NCBI GenBank assembly: GCA_964482535.1
Contig: CAYZXU010000085.1
Location: 1-10,134 of the forward strand
Source: CAYZXU01 sp964482535
GTDB taxonomy: Bacteria; Desulfobacterota; Desulfobacteria; Desulfobacterales; BuS5
Reading direction: 5' to 3'
DNA length: 10,134 bases
Shown: one piece after another, positions 1 through 7,639 of the stretch
How the letters are laid out: each line of letters begins with the position of its first letter
Position numbering within the stretch: position 1 is the first letter of the stretch
Translations under genes and position numbers: made by a program
The notes under the pieces: generated by a model
The model's input: the letters and a program-made list of their open reading frames with translations, nothing else
The model's database searches: none
Told to the model about the DNA's origin: nothing

Positions 1-838
1 GATGATTATCTTCAAAACCCTCGTCTATCCATTCCTTCTTCCAGTTTCGATAGTTAATGCCTGTATTAAAAAAACCTGAAAAAGGCGGTACATGTAAAAC
101 AACGAGTGAAGGATGAGCCTGACCTCCCCTGACAGATGGCGCTCTGAAGTCCAAGGTCCTTAAAGATCTGTCAAAAAAACTGTTTTGAACTGCCGGAACA
201 CCATGATTTTTTTCAACCCGCCAGGCAACACTCTTTCCGGCAATAAAGGATTTTTGCACATCAGGAGCGGCTTTGTCGGCAATAAGAGGGCGGTATGTTT
301 TGTCTAATACAGGAGTAACCGCAGGAAGGCCGGGATGCCTTGAAACTGTTGATGGTGATAAAGGAAGGTAGTCTGAAGTTTGCTGCCCATAATACTCGGC
401 AGGCAGCACGGGTTCGCCGGGTCTTGCAGAAATCGCAACCTTGCTCCGTCCTTCTGAAATTATGCACTCTGTGCCGGCGATTGCTTCCATAATTTCTTCT
501 ATGCAGATAAGGGTGCCCTTGCGTTTGTTCCAGTGAATACTGTTTTGGATTTCCTTTTTTTTGCCGGCATCATCCGGAGATATAAGAGATGCCCCGTAAA
601 GCTTTGCTGTATAGGGCAGTGTCCAGGGCTGTGCTTTAACCTGAGCTTTTTCTGAAGGAAGGAAATCTTCATGCAGAGAATCAAGAGCGCTGTTAATGCT
701 GTCTAACAGACTGCCGCAAATGTCAATATACTGGGCAAGGGAACCGTCATCACGATCACGATAATGATCAGGCAGCATATTGTACAACAGCTTGCCGAAA
801 GGGGATTTGTTCAGCGCTTTTTTTGCAGAATCACTCAT
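1..838 (-). CDS. P2 gpI-like tail/baseplate protein, 3' end cut by the window edge
   Basis: The frame is open from an ATG at 838 to the left edge, giving 279 residues with no stop, so the C-terminus is missing. The start overlaps the stop of the preceding gene by four bases (ATGA), with GGAG at 847-850, eight bases upstream. The N-terminal ~125 residues look like the phage tail protein I family: LLYNMLPDHYRDRD near residues 17-30, a helical stretch around 35-58, and WNKRKGTLICIEEIMEAIAG at 103-122, matching the usual 'R.GT...l..a' pattern. Residues ~130-279 are Pro/Gly-rich and contain LRTLDFRAP (226-234) and HPSLVVLHVPPFSGFF (242-257), an extension that phage gpI proteins do not usually have. 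In phages gpI links the wedge to the tail fibre. By position after two J proteins, the same peripheral baseplate role is inferred here. The family call is fairly secure; the role of the extension is unknown. Confidence 0.75.
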   Translation of the reverse strand, partial: MSDSAKKALNKSPFGKLLYNMLPDHYRDRDDGSLAQYIDICGSLLDSINSALDSLHEDFLPSEKAQVKAQPWTLPYTAKLYGASLISPDDAGKKKEIQNSIHWNKRKGTLICIEEIMEAIAGTECIISEGRSKVAISARPGEPVLPAEYYGQQTSDYLPLSPSTVSRHPGLPAVTPVLDKTYRPLIADKAAPDVQKSFIAGKSVAWRVEKNHGVPAVQNSFFDRSLRTLDFRAPSVRGGQAHPSLVVLHVPPFSGFFNTGINYRNWKKEWIDEGFEDNH

Positions 839-3669
839 ATATGATACTCCATTGGATAAATTTCAAGGTTGCTGCCCGTGTCATCCAGGCATGCGATTGC
901 ATCCCTATCAACAGGATACTCGGTTTTCAGTAATGCAGTGTTGATAAAAATTTTTGAATATTCAACACCTTCAATAGCTTCGAGAATTTTATAAAATTCC
1001 CCCACCAGCAGCGATTTACCAAGTCTGGATTTTTTCAGGGAAAACTGCCTGAGCAGCAGATTTTTCGCCAAAGCTTTGATGGACTGTTCATCATGCCGTG
1101 ATGAATCTATATACAGTTCAACTTTAAAATGGGGATTATGCTCTATATAAGCTCTTACTTCCACCACAACACCTGGTATTGCACGGCTCTCTAAAAAAAT
1201 TTTAATATTAGTCTTCACATCTTCGTGAAGTGCGGTTCCGGCAGCAGGAACAACAACCACTTCAATTATTTTGCTTCGACTTGAACGATATGTTTTTTTA
1301 AATGCCGCAGCCTGCCACACCGAGCTGTGCAGCGATGCCAGCCTGGCAAAGTCAGAAGCGCTTACAGCGCGATCCATGGCAAACAGTTTATCCGCTATGT
1401 GTGTTCTCAGGGAATCCTCAGTCTCCCGGTTGTTTCCGCCAAATGCAGCCAGGGGCTGAACAACTGCCTTGACTAATTTATTCGGTTTTGCCGGTTTTTC
1501 AAGGATGCCTGCAGCGCAGCTGCCTTTAAGACCGTTTCCACGGCGATAGGCAATTTTTATATTATCAACCCCTGGAGGAATCATTTTGCCTTTAAGCCCG
1601 TCGCCAAAACATACCAGAAGCGAGCCGTTATCCTGCAGTTCAACCATAAAATGAGGATCTGCTTCAGCAGAATTTTGTAAGCTTTCCACCTGATCCCATG
1701 CCTTGCCATGCACAACAACCGCAATATCTGCGGCAACTCCTGTTGAAAATAGGGTGTTGGAGATAAAAGATACATCCTTATCCTCAATGGGAATTTTAAA
1801 CCAGGGAGTCTGCTTATTACCCGAAGAAAATACTTTTTCAGTTACGGTTTTTCCATGGTATGCCTTGCAGATATTACAACTAAAGCTTGTCCCGGAAATC
1901 GTGAAAACAGTGTTTATCCCCGAATTTTTTATTAAGATACTGAAATATTTATCCTTTTTATTCACTTCACAGATCATAGCTTCATAAAAAATTTGATCCG
2001 ACTCAACAAGGATAATGGCACCTGCAGAAATAATATTCAGTATTGCAGGGTCATCCGGGACAATCCTGTTAGGCGAAAGATGGGTATTATTTACCATGTA
2101 CTCCAAACATTTCAGCCTTTTTTTAAATGCTGTAAAAAGCTTTGTTTCCGAAAGGTAGTAAAGACCGCCGCCACGGGACTGGATGTTTTCCAGCCTGCAT
2201 CCGGCCTGCTCTTTATTTACGCTGACGCTTTTTAATTTTCCCCAGCTCAACTGGCCGCCCCTTTTTACAACAGCATACTTTCCATTGGCAATCTTGTCAT
2301 CATTTTTGCAAATCACCTGTTCGACACTGTTTTTATTTCCAAGCTGATCAAGAAAACTGTCGGCTTTCCACTGCCTGGCCCTGGGCATAACCAGTATTTT
2401 TTGGGGATTATCAAAATCCCAGGCAAGATCTGCATGTGATATGCGCACATAGGAGTAACCCTCCTTTCTTTCTTCAGGAGCATCTTTGCCGGGAACATGA
2501 TAGTCAACAGACTCCACATGCGCGCCCTGGACAACCTTAAATTTGTTTCCGCTGCCGACCCATGCGATATCTGCTATGTCAGTGCCGCTGAGCCACAGCC
2601 ATTCCCCGGGTATTTTAAGAATTGAAATATAGGATTTGCGATTAAAAACGCCGGATACCGAAACTTCCAGTGCACGACTTACATAGGTTCTGCTTATATT
2701 AAAACTTCCGAGATTTTTATCCTGAGCGTTTTTATCAATATCAACAATTACATTTCGTCCCTTAACCGTGCGAACTTTTGCAAATCTTGTACGCTGTCCG
2801 TCGGAAATACATATGATATCACCCTGCAAGAGATCCGGTTTTTCTTTCAGCATTACAGCCTGCTTCAGACTTACCTGTGTTGCCGCAGGTCCGTAAACCT
2901 CGGCAGCCACTTCAGGGTTGCAATAGACGGTTGCGTGCCCTTTTCTAATCATTGATTTTCGAGAAATAGACGGATTAAAATGAATAACTGTTTTGTCTTT
3001 TTTTATTATAACAGACTGCAGGATACAGGCATGGGAATTTCCGTTATTCTCATCTGAAATCAGCATGGGCACGCCGGCCTTAAGGTCATTCAACTGGCCT
3101 TTAAATGTCAGCGAATTTCCGCGCAAAATCTCAGGAGAAATATTATATCCACTGGCCCTGAAACTGTTTAACCGCCAGTCAACCGGTGTTTCGGTTATGG
3201 TTTCAAATGTCAACAGGGCAGCGCTGTCAGGTTTACTCTTGATCTGCAAACCCGGCTGAACAATGCCGGATTTTTTATCTTTTATTGATAAAGCAAGATA
3301 GGCTGCGGCTGATGCTGGGGGAGATGGAATATAATTAACCATTTTTGACAGTTTTCGCAGGGAGTCCCATTTTTGCGCTGTCCCAACACTCATCTCATTG
3401 GCGTAGTCATTAATATGTTCAGTTAAAACATGACTGCTGCGGGCAAAACTTCTAAGCATTTCTACGCCCCAGTCAGTTGATCGGTTATTGTACAGCAGAA
3501 GGGAGTCCTGGGAATCAGCATCATATCCGTGCTTTTGAGAAAAAGGTTCATTTTTTATAAAACGGGACCGGTATTGCCAAACCAGATCTGCAAAAAAAGT
3601 TGCCGCATTTCCGTCAATATATCTAAAATGTGACAGACCTGAACGGTTCCATCCGGTTATCGGTTTCAT
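835..3669 (-). CDS. large baseplate J-like wedge protein (Afp11-type)
   Basis: This 944-residue protein belongs to the putative baseplate assembly / baseplate J group (T4 gp6-like wedge). The C-terminal third has the family signature: FGDGLKG (688-694), YRRGNG (708-713), PLAAFGGNNRETEDSLR (739-755) and RAVSASDF (767-774), followed by the alpha/beta domains that normally end the family. The N-terminus has the helical segment typical of eCIS members: MLRSFARSSHVLTEHINDYANE (71-92, key residues F75, L82, H85, Y89) and YIPSPPASA (113-121), then FET at 155-157. The middle (~160-680) is beta-rich and I recognise no separate domain in it. Wedge proteins surround the spike hub and couple baseplate opening to sheath contraction. 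The ATG overlaps the previous stop as ATGA and is preceded by a strong GGAGG at 3679-3683. The reading frame is intact, and its length is close to what I expect for this family. Confidence 0.88.
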   Translation of the reverse strand: MKPITGWNRSGLSHFRYIDGNAATFFADLVWQYRSRFIKNEPFSQKHGYDADSQDSLLLYNNRSTDWGVEMLRSFARSSHVLTEHINDYANEMSVGTAQKWDSLRKLSKMVNYIPSPPASAAAYLALSIKDKKSGIVQPGLQIKSKPDSAALLTFETITETPVDWRLNSFRASGYNISPEILRGNSLTFKGQLNDLKAGVPMLISDENNGNSHACILQSVIIKKDKTVIHFNPSISRKSMIRKGHATVYCNPEVAAEVYGPAATQVSLKQAVMLKEKPDLLQGDIICISDGQRTRFAKVRTVKGRNVIVDIDKNAQDKNLGSFNISRTYVSRALEVSVSGVFNRKSYISILKIPGEWLWLSGTDIADIAWVGSGNKFKVVQGAHVESVDYHVPGKDAPEERKEGYSYVRISHADLAWDFDNPQKILVMPRARQWKADSFLDQLGNKNSVEQVICKNDDKIANGKYAVVKRGGQLSWGKLKSVSVNKEQAGCRLENIQSRGGGLYYLSETKLFTAFKKRLKCLEYMVNNTHLSPNRIVPDDPAILNIISAGAIILVESDQIFYEAMICEVNKKDKYFSILIKNSGINTVFTISGTSFSCNICKAYHGKTVTEKVFSSGNKQTPWFKIPIEDKDVSFISNTLFSTGVAADIAVVVHGKAWDQVESLQNSAEADPHFMVELQDNGSLLVCFGDGLKGKMIPPGVDNIKIAYRRGNGLKGSCAAGILEKPAKPNKLVKAVVQPLAAFGGNNRETEDSLRTHIADKLFAMDRAVSASDFARLASLHSSVWQAAAFKKTYRSSRSKIIEVVVVPAAGTALHEDVKTNIKIFLESRAIPGVVVEVRAYIEHNPHFKVELYIDSSRHDEQSIKALAKNLLLRQFSLKKSRLGKSLLVGEFYKILEAIEGVEYSKIFINTALLKTEYPVDRDAIACLDDTGSNLEIYPMEYHI

Positions 3670-5330
3670 CCCTTGATTCCTCCTTTAAACTTGAGCGCCA
3701 GACTGCCTCTTAAGGGCTCATCAGCCAGATTTTTAATAACAGCGTATTCGTTTTCCTTTAGTATAATTGCCCCGTCGGCAGAAACATCGGGCCAGTTACC
3801 GCTTCGTTTTAAAGTGTTAATCTGAACATTGGCCACACCGGAAACCGACATGACCCACTCCACAATATCCCCGATATTTATATCCTCGCCAAACAGTAAT
3901 CTCCCAGGCTCAAAGAACCCTCCCTGTTCGCTTTCCATAATGTTTTTCACTTCATACATCACTTCAGAACAGTAAAAATTATTTTTAATAGTTACAGTCA
4001 ATTGCAAGTCTATGCCGACCTCAGCAGCATCTGTCATCACAACTTTTTGCCCCGCCATTCTATACAGGTTAACATATCTTTCCAAAAGCATGCGCGGTGT
4101 TACACCGTCTTCAATATCCGGCATCCAGCAGATTCCCCAGGTTTTAGATGACAGATCCAGGGTTTTGTGAAACTGCTCTATCTCTTTGGTCAGCTCTTCT
4201 GATATTTCATGGGCATTTAAAAATGTATCTAAAAAAAGGCCTTTTGACAGAATAAACGATATATAAATAACCTCGGATGAACCGTCCCATACAAGTGATG
4301 CCAGGCTCTGCTTCACGAGGGGGTGTTCTGAAAGTCTGGTGTTATAATCCTGTATGGTCACCATCCTGTCCTGGGATACGGTTGATGCAGGCGCATGTAT
4401 TCTTGCAAGATTCATATAGTAGGGATTTTGGCTCCAGAAATTTGCGACTGCTTTTAGATTTTCCTCCTCTGTGTTTTCAACCGAATCATTGATTTCCAAT
4501 GCTCCAGCAGGAATATGTTTAAATATATTATACCCGATAAACCTCGTTAAAAGCTGAACCCTGTCGGGATCCGATGCGGTTTCAAGGAATGATTCATTCA
4601 TTATTCTGTCTGTTTTGTCCGAGAGCATATCAAGCCCGAAGCTCAAGAGTTCCACCAGTGCTGATTCAAGATCGGAAACCGACCAGTTAGAGCGTTCCGG
4701 GAACGATTGTTTTAAATCAGAAAGCATTGCAAAGCGAAAACTATCCCAGTCGCGCTGCTTCCAGTCAAAATCGTCATTGCAGACCGGAAGTTTATCGGGC
4801 AGATTTTCAACGGTTCTACGACCGCTCCACCTACCTTTCGCATCCTGATAAAAATCGAGTTTCAGACTGGGCGTATCCTTTTTTACAGAGGTATCATGCC
4901 CGGATAAATCCCACTTTTTTTCAGGCGTTTCTTTTGCAGAAACAGTATCGGTTATTTCAGCCGGAAAGGAAAAAGACTGCTTTAAGTCCACAGCGGCAAG
5001 GACATAGGTGATGTCGATAAAAAGTTTTTCATCTTTCGCAGACACCAGAACATCTATGGATTCCGGAGCGGCTTCACCATGAAGCAGTTCGGATAGTGCC
5101 GCATGAATCCGTTTTTGCGTAATCTTGCACAGGTATGAACCATTGGGTTCAAACACAAGTTTTTTAACACCTGCCCCGTATTCAGGACGCAGCACACGTT
5201 CACCAGGGCCGGTAAAGAGGAGCTGCTCTATCTGACTGCGGATATGCTCTACACGATCAGCAACCTTGACCCCACCTGCATCAATGGAAAATGGAAACTT
5301 CATAAACATGTTTTTCCGGCGTATTTTCAT
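3666..5330 (-). CDS. gp25-like domain fused to a baseplate J-like wedge protein
   Basis: This is a 554-residue protein with two recognisable parts. Residues ~10-125 resemble the gp25/lysozyme-like wedge family (Afp9, T4 gp25, TssE), with the core signature GPGERVLRPEYGAGVKKLVF at 41-60. A charged, low-complexity linker spans ~126-180. Residues ~183-554 read as a baseplate J-type protein: DWKQRDWDSFRFAML (189-203), DLESALVELLSFGLDMLSDK (220-239, followed by TDRIMNESFLETA to 252), FIGYNIF (264-270) and a C-terminal FFEPGRLLFGEDINIGDIV (472-490) plus SGVANVQI (497-504). In Afp/PVC clusters gp25 and J proteins are normally separate genes, so this is a fusion. Both partners touch in the T4-type wedge, which makes the fusion structurally sensible (inference). 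The chosen start at 5330 has AAGG at 5341-5344. In-frame ATGs at codons 8 and 10 are alternatives, since the gp25 fold seems to begin near residue 10. The stop overlaps the next gene by four bases. Confidence 0.85.
   Translation of the reverse strand: MKIRRKNMFMKFPFSIDAGGVKVADRVEHIRSQIEQLLFTGPGERVLRPEYGAGVKKLVFEPNGSYLCKITQKRIHAALSELLHGEAAPESIDVLVSAKDEKLFIDITYVLAAVDLKQSFSFPAEITDTVSAKETPEKKWDLSGHDTSVKKDTPSLKLDFYQDAKGRWSGRRTVENLPDKLPVCNDDFDWKQRDWDSFRFAMLSDLKQSFPERSNWSVSDLESALVELLSFGLDMLSDKTDRIMNESFLETASDPDRVQLLTRFIGYNIFKHIPAGALEINDSVENTEEENLKAVANFWSQNPYYMNLARIHAPASTVSQDRMVTIQDYNTRLSEHPLVKQSLASLVWDGSSEVIYISFILSKGLFLDTFLNAHEISEELTKEIEQFHKTLDLSSKTWGICWMPDIEDGVTPRMLLERYVNLYRMAGQKVVMTDAAEVGIDLQLTVTIKNNFYCSEVMYEVKNIMESEQGGFFEPGRLLFGEDINIGDIVEWVMSVSGVANVQINTLKRSGNWPDVSADGAIILKENEYAVIKNLADEPLRGSLALKFKGGIKG
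3679..3683 (-). promoter_or_regulatory. strong ribosome binding site for the large wedge gene
   Basis: GGAGG lies nine bases before the ATG at 3669 and inside the last codons of the gp25-J gene (encoding KGGIKG). It is the best Shine-Dalgarno match I found in the window. It suggests independent as well as coupled translation of the large J protein. Confidence 0.6.
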
Positions 5331-5347
5331 TCTGTTGATACCTTGAG

Positions 5348-6163
5348 TTATTCGCTTTTAACTTTAAATGAAAGCGTTGAAAGTTCACCCTGGGGAATCG
5401 GCGGTCCCGAGGGCCCCATAGCTGTTGGATGTGTATGGGTCATATACAGGGTAATAAAACTTTGGCCCTTGATAACCGGTTCGCCGCCACTGCCGCCCAG
5501 ATTTATCATTGGTGCGTTGAGTGTGACATCGGTAGCGCCAATAATTTCAACCTTTCCCCGGGACAAAGTAATTTCGCAGCCGCTGCTGTCTTTGATAACA
5601 ACACCGGAATCTGTCATATCAACGCTATTGCCGTTTGCGTCAGAGGCTTTCAGGGCGCCGGACGCAGCATCGAGATCCACGGTTTCTCCTAGTGTATCAG
5701 AGAGCTTAATGCTGCCATTATTATCCATGACCAATGACTGGCCGTTTTTATGTTGAAGAATAATCGACTCATTATCCTCCTCGTCGCTCATACACAGTAT
5801 CGTTCCTCCGGGAGTTTTTAGAACCAGGGCATCAGGAGGTGTTAACTGAGCCTCTATCGGCAGATCATCGTCAGCCCCAAAAAATGTTCCTGCCCAGATG
5901 GGGCTGCTGATGTCGCCGGCTTCAAACTCCGCCCATACGTGCGCTCCAACCTCCGGCACAGAAAAGATTCCGGTTTCAGATATTCCACCGTTGGGAAAAC
6001 AGGGCATTGCCCAGCCGCTTTCCTCATCGCCGAGTACCGCCGGAATTGAAAGCCGAAGACGCCCTTTTTGGAGAGGATCGTCACGATCAACAACGCTTGC
6101 CCGATATTTTCCATAATATTTTGAGGTAAGTTCGTTATATAATTTTTCTATCATATGCTCCAT
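5348..6163 (-). CDS. gpV/gp5-like spike (needle) protein with OB-fold, beta-helix and HxH tip
   Basis: The 271-residue protein is counted from the ATG at 6163, which has GGAG six bases upstream (6170-6173). An in-frame TTG at 6199 would add 12 residues but has no ribosome site. Residues ~15-95 form the gp5/VgrG OB-fold module, with GKYRASVVDRDDPLQKGRLR (18-37), then WAMPCFPNGG, VPEVGAHVWAEFEAGD (69-84) and PIWAGTFF. The following ~110 residues carry imperfect D..G repeats (Asp156, Asp175, Asp192, about 17-19 residues apart), as expected of a trimeric beta-helix shaft. Near the C-terminus, MTHTHPTAMGPSGPP contains an HxH motif (His243, His245), like the iron-binding apex described for P2 gpV and phi92 spikes. 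The gene corresponds to the C-terminal half of Afp8/VgrG, here separate from the gpD-like half. It would form the membrane-piercing needle at the bottom of the hub. The gap to the next gene is 17 bases. Confidence 0.88.
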   Translation of the reverse strand: MEHMIEKLYNELTSKYYGKYRASVVDRDDPLQKGRLRLSIPAVLGDEESGWAMPCFPNGGISETGIFSVPEVGAHVWAEFEAGDISSPIWAGTFFGADDDLPIEAQLTPPDALVLKTPGGTILCMSDEEDNESIILQHKNGQSLVMDNNGSIKLSDTLGETVDLDAASGALKASDANGNSVDMTDSGVVIKDSSGCEITLSRGKVEIIGATDVTLNAPMINLGGSGGEPVIKGQSFITLYMTHTHPTAMGPSGPPIPQGELSTLSFKVKSE

Positions 6164-6169
6164 ATTGAG

Positions 6170-6173
6170 CTCC
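6170..6173 (-). promoter_or_regulatory. ribosome binding site deciding the spike-protein start
   Basis: GGAG lies six bases before the ATG at 6163. It favours this start over the upstream in-frame TTG at 6199, which has no purine-rich site, and over the ATG at 6154, where a GGAG would sit only three bases away. Confidence 0.6.
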
Positions 6174-6229
6174 AGCCATATAATTATTTTAACTGTCAAT
6201 TAGCAGGAAAAGCATAAAAAACAGATGAA

Positions 6230-7309
6230 TTACTTACGTGCATTACGCAATATTTTAAACTGCTGTTTATAGCCTGTCTGATCAATCCTGTGTGTTACGC
6301 TATCCACATAGTATGTTCCGGAATAAGCAGTCCCTGCGCCCTGGACATCAACAGTCTTGCCTGTTTCCAGCACTGCACCGTATAATATACCGTCAAGGGA
6401 GCCGGTTGCGCTTATTTTCCAGGCATTTTTCTCTGCTTTTCCCCGGGCAATTGCCATAGCAGTCTCACTCTGCAAACCATGAAGCCTGACCTTCCAGTTA
6501 AAGCTGCCTAACTTTCGCGAAAATGTCTCGCAATCTTCAGAACCGAGCCTTCTTTGCTCCGGATATAGCTCTTGGTGCTCAAAATCCTGATCTGTGTAGA
6601 TATCCACAAGAATCGAGTCGGGTTTATAACCATCATCGGTTATTGAAAAATCAATACAGTTCGATTCTTCACCCGCATAAACCATAATCGCCTGCTGAGG
6701 CTCACCATCAAGATGAAACTGTCCAAAGTATAGATCGTCTTCTGATATTTTCATTTCATACCCATTGGAGCGGGCCAGCTTATATAAGAATCTTATGTCT
6801 GTATCATCTTGATTTAACTGAGTATGCGTCATTCCAACATCAGCCTGTGCTGAAAGCTGGTATTTATCTGCAATTTCGCTGACAATATCACCATCGGTTA
6901 CAGGCGCGTCCTCATCTCCCCAGACACGTGTAATATGCTCCCTGTCCATAAGCACGGATTTATCCTGACAGGTTGCCGTTACGCTATGAGTATCATCGCT
7001 GAATCCAATTGAAACCTTTATTATATAACCGCTGAAGAGTTCAATTTCCTGATCATCCAGCATGATTTTCACTTTAAGCTGGTTCCATGGCCGCATCAGA
7101 TCGGAGTCCGCAACTGCCCAGTCACCTGATTCCAAACGGATGGTCGCAAAGGTAACCCTGCACACGGAAGGTCTGTTTCTGGAAACATCAACCTCAACAG
7201 AATCAAAATAGCCGCCCAATTCATCTATTTCATCTATGGGGCTGCCGTCTATTTCAATGCTGCAGTCAGGCGGTGATGTTAATGCCTTATGATCTGAAAA
7301 TAATCCCAT
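6230..7309 (-). CDS. gpD-like spike-hub protein (N-terminal half of VgrG/Afp8)
   Basis: This 359-residue protein matches the phage late control gene D family (P2 gpD, T4 gp27, VgrG N-terminal region). These proteins form the pseudo-hexameric hub that connects the inner tube to the needle trimer. Visible family features are IELFSGYIIKVSIGFS (89-104), the central DIRFLYKLARSNGYEMKIS (171-189) followed by LYFG, and a C-terminal GTYYVDSVTHRIDQTGYKQQ (331-350) followed by FKILRNARK. That pattern is very typical of the gpD/VgrG hub end. In Afp and VgrG this region is fused to the OB-fold needle; here the needle is the next gene, 66 bases on. The ATG at 7309 lies 18 bases after the LysM gene stop in an AT-rich gap with no clear Shine-Dalgarno, so translation may depend on coupling or be weak. 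Confidence 0.87.
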   Translation of the reverse strand: MGLFSDHKALTSPPDCSIEIDGSPIDEIDELGGYFDSVEVDVSRNRPSVCRVTFATIRLESGDWAVADSDLMRPWNQLKVKIMLDDQEIELFSGYIIKVSIGFSDDTHSVTATCQDKSVLMDREHITRVWGDEDAPVTDGDIVSEIADKYQLSAQADVGMTHTQLNQDDTDIRFLYKLARSNGYEMKISEDDLYFGQFHLDGEPQQAIMVYAGEESNCIDFSITDDGYKPDSILVDIYTDQDFEHQELYPEQRRLGSEDCETFSRKLGSFNWKVRLHGLQSETAMAIARGKAEKNAWKISATGSLDGILYGAVLETGKTVDVQGAGTAYSGTYYVDSVTHRIDQTGYKQQFKILRNARK

Positions 7310-7327
7310 AATTATTAATTGTTTTTG

Positions 7328-7609
7328 TTATTTTTTCTTTTCTTGAGCAATGCCCGGTATAAGAATGGTCTGACCGGAATAGTCAGAGAGACAAAAATCG
7401 CAGGCAGACCTGATATCAGGATTCGCATCCAGAATCATCCACCAGTACTTTGGATTATCATAATAATAACCTGCAATCTGATCTAACCTCTCCCCATGTT
7501 TTACTACATGCTCAAGCAGTCCTTCAGCCGTTATGATGGGACGTTGCCCTATCCTTTCATTTCTGCTGTTATCACAGATTGCCCGATACCTTGAATCTTT
7601 AAAAATCAT
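7328..7609 (-). CDS. small LysM-domain protein of the injection-system hub (Afp7 C-terminal-like)
   Basis: The product has 93 residues. Residues ~33-86 form one LysM domain, EHVVKHGERLDQIAGYYYDN (33-52) then PKYWWMILDANPDI, ending in GQTILIPG (79-86). The aromatic YYYDNPKYWW version is the type attached to phage/eCIS tube-adaptor proteins (P2 gpX-like, Afp7 C-terminus). There it is thought to mediate protein contacts between tube initiator and hub rather than to bind a cell wall. There is no signal peptide or membrane segment. The N-terminal ~30 residues look like a short extension. The gene sits between the tube-adaptor gene (30 bases upstream) and the hub gene (18 bases downstream), consistent with a split Afp7. 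The ATG at 7609 has only a weak, distant AAGG upstream. Confidence 0.85.
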   Translation of the reverse strand: MIFKDSRYRAICDNSRNERIGQRPIITAEGLLEHVVKHGERLDQIAGYYYDNPKYWWMILDANPDIRSACDFCLSDYSGQTILIPGIAQEKKK

Positions 7610-7639
7610 TATAAAGACAGCCTTTTGCTTTGTTTTTTT

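Noticed and set aside
261..684. Two minus-strand open frames of 68 and 61 codons (261-467 and 499-684)
   Set aside because: They lie in another frame inside the partial tail-protein gene, which is open through the whole region with family motifs and a good start. They have no ribosome site or recognisable content.
1271..3259. Several plus-strand and minus-strand open frames of 62-94 codons inside the large wedge gene
   Set aside because: They are shadows of the coding frame: no family motifs, atypical composition, no coherent ribosome sites.
5244..5756. Plus-strand open frame of 170 codons across the spike gene end
   Set aside because: It is antisense to the end of the spike gene and the start of the gp25-J gene, both strongly supported. 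Its translation is Ser/Leu/Pro-rich with no motif.
6164..6199. TTG start at 6199 extending the spike protein by 12 residues
   Set aside because: It has no purine-rich site upstream, the added residues are hydrophobic and unlike the family, and the ATG at 6163 has GGAG at ideal spacing.
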